This document shows positions 61,603 to 64,000 of a stretch of 64,000 nucleotides of DNA, piece by piece. The number at the start of each line of letters is the position of its first letter. Position 1 is the first letter of the stretch. This DNA is from a candidate division LCP-89 bacterium B3_LCP (GTDB taxonomy: Bacteria > Electryoneota > B3-LCP). Location: assembly GCA_005223185.1 (NCBI GenBank), contig NJBN01000007.1, positions 164,355 to 228,354 on the forward strand. Direction: 5' to 3'. Both the position numbers and the translations under genes were made by a program. The notes under the pieces are model-generated. The model was not told the origin of the DNA. It made no database searches and worked only from the letters and a program-made list of their open reading frames with translations.

Positions 61603-63306
61603 ATGTTAATTATCATTCTCAGATTGATCGGAATTATTGCTGCTATTGCGACAGCAGTAATGGGTCTTAAATCAAGCGGCCCAAAGCATAGATATTTTTT
61701 ATTAGCCATTCTTCTGCTCCTCCTGCAGGGGATACCGCAAGGCTTTGATGTATTTAAACCAGATCTGTCAGAAGAGACCATCCGGAAAATCGCCGAAACC
61801 ACTAAGGATATATTACTGGAAGCACAGCATTCTAAGAAAATTCTGAACGATACTGAAAACGATGAGCTACGTCGCCTTGCAGAAAAAGGCTTAGAAGAGG
61901 AGGCACGAGCTGAGAAGATAGCTACTGCCATTCAACAGGGCTATGAGGAAGCCGCTAAGCAATATGCAGAAGCTACTCTGCGAGCCATAAAGTATTACCG
62001 CCAGGGTTTATCAGCCAATCCCAAAACCAGCGAACGCTGCGCGCTGTATAATCTGATAGGTATTGCTCATTACCGCATCTCTCAGTTGAATGAGGCAGCA
62101 GATGCCTGGGAAGAATCCGCCAGATTAGCTGGAGAATTGATTTCAGATGAGGAGAATTCTGAAGAAGAACAGATCGCTCTGGCTATTGCTGTAGGCAACT
62201 TAGGCATAGTCTATAAAACCCGCGGCGATCTGAAGCTAGCCGAAGAGATGCACCTTAAAGCGCTGAAGATCAACGAGGAGCTTGGTCGCAAGGTGGGAAT
62301 GGCTTCAAATTACGGCAACTTAGGATTGGTCTATGGTACCCGCGGTGATCTTGATAGAGCCGAAGAGATGCACCTTAAAGCGCTGAAGATCAACGAGGAG
62401 CTTGGTCGCAAGGTGGGAATGGCTTCAAATTACGGCAACTTAGGATTGGTCTATGGTACCCGCGGCGATCTGAACAGAGCCGAAGAGATGCACCTTAAAT
62501 CATTAGAGATAGAGAAATCTCTGGGTCACAAGAAAGGTATGGCTTCTGATTACGGCAACTTAGGCAATGTCTATCAAATCCGCGGCGATCTTGACAAAGC
62601 CGAAGAGATGTACCAAAAAGCGTTGAAAATACATGATGAGATGGGCAATAAGGAAGGCGTGGCTTCAGATTACAGCAACTTAGGCAACGTCTATCAAACC
62701 CGCGGCGATCTGAAAAAGGCGGAAGAGATGTACCAGAAAGCGCTGGAGATCAACAAGGAGCTTGGTTGCAAAGAGGGCATGGCAATTCAGCGTGGCAACT
62801 TAGGCGTACTCTATAAAACACGCGGCGACCTAAACAAAGCCGAAGAGATGTACCAGAAAGCGCTGGAGATCAACGAGGAGCTTGGACGCAAGGAGGGCAT
62901 GGCTAACCATTACGGCAACTTAGGCAATGTCTATCAAATCCGCGGCGACCTAAAAAAAGCCGAAGAGATGTACCTGAAATCGCTGGAGATCAACGAGGAA
63001 CTTGGAAGCAAAGAGGGTATGGCTAACCAGTATGGAAACTTGGGTAATGTCTTCGGAATCCGCGGCGACCTCAACCGTGCCGAAGAGATGTACCAGAAAG
63101 CCTTGAAGATCAACGAGGAGCTTGGTCGAAAAGAAGGGATGGCTATCCAGTACGGCAACTTAGGCATAGTCTATAAAACCAGCGGTGACCTTAAGAAAGC
63201 AGAAGAGTATTACCGCCAGGCGCTGACATTGTATAGAGAAGTCGGTGCGGAACCTAAAATTGAGTGGGCTATAGAGCGGTTGAAGGAAATCGGTGTAGAA
63301 CCGTGA
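61603..63306 (+). CDS. Membrane-anchored TPR protein with nine near-identical repeats
   Basis: 567 residues. Two N-terminal membrane helices (about 3-22, 31-47), a charged coiled-coil-prone region (about 55-125), a degenerate TPR start, then nine TPR units of 40 residues (about 205-560) of the pattern RGDLxxAEEMYxKALxINEELGRKEGMAxxYGNLGxVY. DNA units are 120 bases; the second and third (about 62222-62460) are almost identical, showing recent homogenisation. The Kinesin-light-chain-like pattern suggests protein-protein binding. No effector domain is present. Flanked by 143-bp direct repeats. Confidence 0.85.
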   Translation: MLIIILRLIGIIAAIATAVMGLKSSGPKHRYFLLAILLLLLQGIPQGFDVFKPDLSEETIRKIAETTKDILLEAQHSKKILNDTENDELRRLAEKGLEEEARAEKIATAIQQGYEEAAKQYAEATLRAIKYYRQGLSANPKTSERCALYNLIGIAHYRISQLNEAADAWEESARLAGELISDEENSEEEQIALAIAVGNLGIVYKTRGDLKLAEEMHLKALKINEELGRKVGMASNYGNLGLVYGTRGDLDRAEEMHLKALKINEELGRKVGMASNYGNLGLVYGTRGDLNRAEEMHLKSLEIEKSLGHKKGMASDYGNLGNVYQIRGDLDKAEEMYQKALKIHDEMGNKEGVASDYSNLGNVYQTRGDLKKAEEMYQKALEINKELGCKEGMAIQRGNLGVLYKTRGDLNKAEEMYQKALEINEELGRKEGMANHYGNLGNVYQIRGDLKKAEEMYLKSLEINEELGSKEGMANQYGNLGNVFGIRGDLNRAEEMYQKALKINEELGRKEGMAIQYGNLGIVYKTSGDLKKAEEYYRQALTLYREVGAEPKIEWAIERLKEIGVEP

Positions 63307-63490
63307 GCTGATAACTAAATTGATCCCCTCTTTCTCCCCCCTTGAAAAAAAGAGACTTTTAAATTATTGTATAAATGTTGCAAGCATGTCACTCCCGTGA
63401 AAACGGGAGTCCAGTGAATGTTCGTTAGAATTCATCCACTGGATTCCCGATCGGGGTCGGGAATGACACTGTGGCGAATATTTCTGTTGC

Positions 63491-63530
63491 CTCAGGTCTT
63501 GGAGCCCTTTAGGGCGGTGTAACCTGACGC
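63491..63530. repeat. Nested palindrome, family E copy 4
   Basis: tcaggtctt and aacctgacgc outer arms with an inner gccctttagggc. The inner part differs from the other three copies. Confidence 0.65.
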
Positions 63531-63644
63531 TAAAAGATTCAAGCCCCGCAGGGGCGTAACAATGGTAACCGCAGGCGCAGCCTGTGGTATAGGTCCCGAG
63601 TATACGCTAGACCCTGAAAGGGTCAAATTAAATGCAGTTTGCTA

Positions 63645-63787
63645 TTCGATCCCTTCAGGATCGTATGGGGTGTTTTGATTGCCCTGTTCCGCAGGTTTTA
63701 CCTGCGGCTATTATTGTATATCCCCTTTGGGGATAGGTTTATCGGTGGACTGCACTGCGACTTCGTCTTCACTTAGTCCACCCTACT
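63645..63787. repeat. 143-bp direct repeat downstream of the TPR gene
   Basis: Pair of 61363-61505. Preceded at 63610-63644 by gaccctgaaagggtc and gcagtttgctattc, which also occur (reversed) at 15436-15478, showing that the composite is one mobile or amplified repeat family. Confidence 0.85.
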
Positions 63788-63839
63788 CCTCTGGGTGGTC
63801 ATGAACCACTCCGGAACCGCTTTTTATCATAGCAGTTTA

Positions 63840-63865
63840 GGAGTCAGACGAGGGGTTCTGACTCC
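63840..63865. repeat. Perfect inverted repeat near the transposase tail
   Basis: GGAGTCAGA, 8-base loop, TCTGACTCC. Lies 47 bases outside the end of the partial frame; may belong to an insertion-sequence end or a terminator. Confidence 0.5.
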
Positions 63866-63912
63866 ACCTCGACTGTAAAAGTCAATAGCTTACCGGACAG
63901 TTTTTTATCAGA

Positions 63913-64000
63913 TTAAGCGACCTTTTTCTCGTTTTGTTCTTTGAATTCGTTAAACGATAATAATGGTGTTTTGCCGTTATTTCGATATCCCAGATGAGGG
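63913..64000 (-). CDS. C-terminal end of a probable transposase, cut by the window edge
   Basis: 29 codons: ...PHLGYRNNGKTPLLSFNEF-KEQNEKKVA then TAA. The PHLGYR and KTP words resemble the tails of IS481/IS3-type DDE integrases, where the last helix follows a similar HxGxxxxTP pattern. An ACTGTCCGGTAA-type end sequence follows about 17 bases after the stop. The identification is tentative because only the last residues are visible. Confidence 0.4.
   Translation of the reverse strand, partial: PHLGYRNNGKTPLLSFNEFKEQNEKKVA

Larger units (their letters stand above)
63307..63912. repeat. Gap of repeats after the TPR gene
   Basis: No gene. Holds a GTCACTCCCG element (63388-63470), family E copy 4 (63491-63530), small hairpins (about 63541-63600), the four-box composite and 143-bp copy 2 (63601-63787), and a 9-bp inverted repeat GGAGTCAGA/TCTGACTCC at 63840-63865. 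Confidence 0.7.

Noticed and set aside
62180-63200. Regular 120-base tandem repeat, at first sight like a large array
   Set aside because: It is the coding sequence of TPR units in an intact frame, not a CRISPR or satellite; there are no short repeats with unique spacers.
1-64000. tRNA or rRNA genes
   Set aside because: No cloverleaf with GTTCRA and matching acceptor ends, and no rRNA signature, was recognised; a dedicated covariance search could still find one.

Overview
The window looks like a chromosomal segment from a Gram-negative, probably uncultivated bacterium of the wider FCB group (Zixibacteria/KSB1/Marinimicrobia/Electryonea-like). Nine genes (one split by a frameshift) encode secreted proteins ending in the roughly 80-residue type IX secretion (T9SS) type A C-terminal sorting domain, with the NPFNP motif, a G-Y/I-Y-L-Y-R strand and a terminal KMVL/V-x-K/R. 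Promoters upstream of the secreted-protein genes are classical sigma70 boxes (TTGACa/t, 17 bp, TATATT), not the -33/-7 type of Bacteroidota. The exact phylum cannot be fixed from the sequence alone.

Region 1 (about 0-38.2 kb) is housekeeping, almost all on the minus strand in tightly packed, often 4-bp-overlapping operons. It holds methionine salvage (mtnA), a PfkB kinase, argS-rsfS-LytR_C, a GlmU uridylyltransferase domain with panC and panB, mnmA and a cysteine desulfurase, rdgB and two BMC vertex (EutN/CcmL) proteins, a transglutaminase-like protein, deoB, and an ECF sigma factor with its anti-sigma factor. Then come holA, uppP, pgeF, larE, a periplasmic-binding/TPR lipoprotein-like protein, glmS, guaA, surE, accD, rimI, folP, folE, a PEGA protein, ftsH and tilS. 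One secreted propeller gene (1.7-3.7 kb, frameshifted) interrupts this block.

Region 2 (about 38.2-61 kb) is a surface/secretome island. It contains an M36/M4-like metalloprotease, two paralogous propeller-like proteins, two beta-helix proteins, an Omp28/thioredoxin-like protein, an M14 carboxypeptidase and a smaller cargo protein, all with sorting domains. They are interspersed with rpsU, a B12-binding radical SAM enzyme and a deoxynucleoside kinase. The T9SS machinery itself is not in the window. The intergenic spaces are long and hold several families of palindromic repeats.

Region 3 (61-64 kb) holds a membrane-anchored TPR protein with nine near-identical 40-residue repeats, bracketed by two 143-bp direct repeats, and the tail of a probable transposase at the window edge.

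The most unusual signals are: palindromic repeat elements inserted in frame into sorting domains of two secreted proteins; hairpin families that keep an outer arm and vary the inner palindrome, many with a TGAA loop; a duplicated roughly 300-bp non-coding module; an unnamed roughly 110-residue domain placed before the sorting domain in four cargo proteins; and an ArgS without the HIGH histidines.
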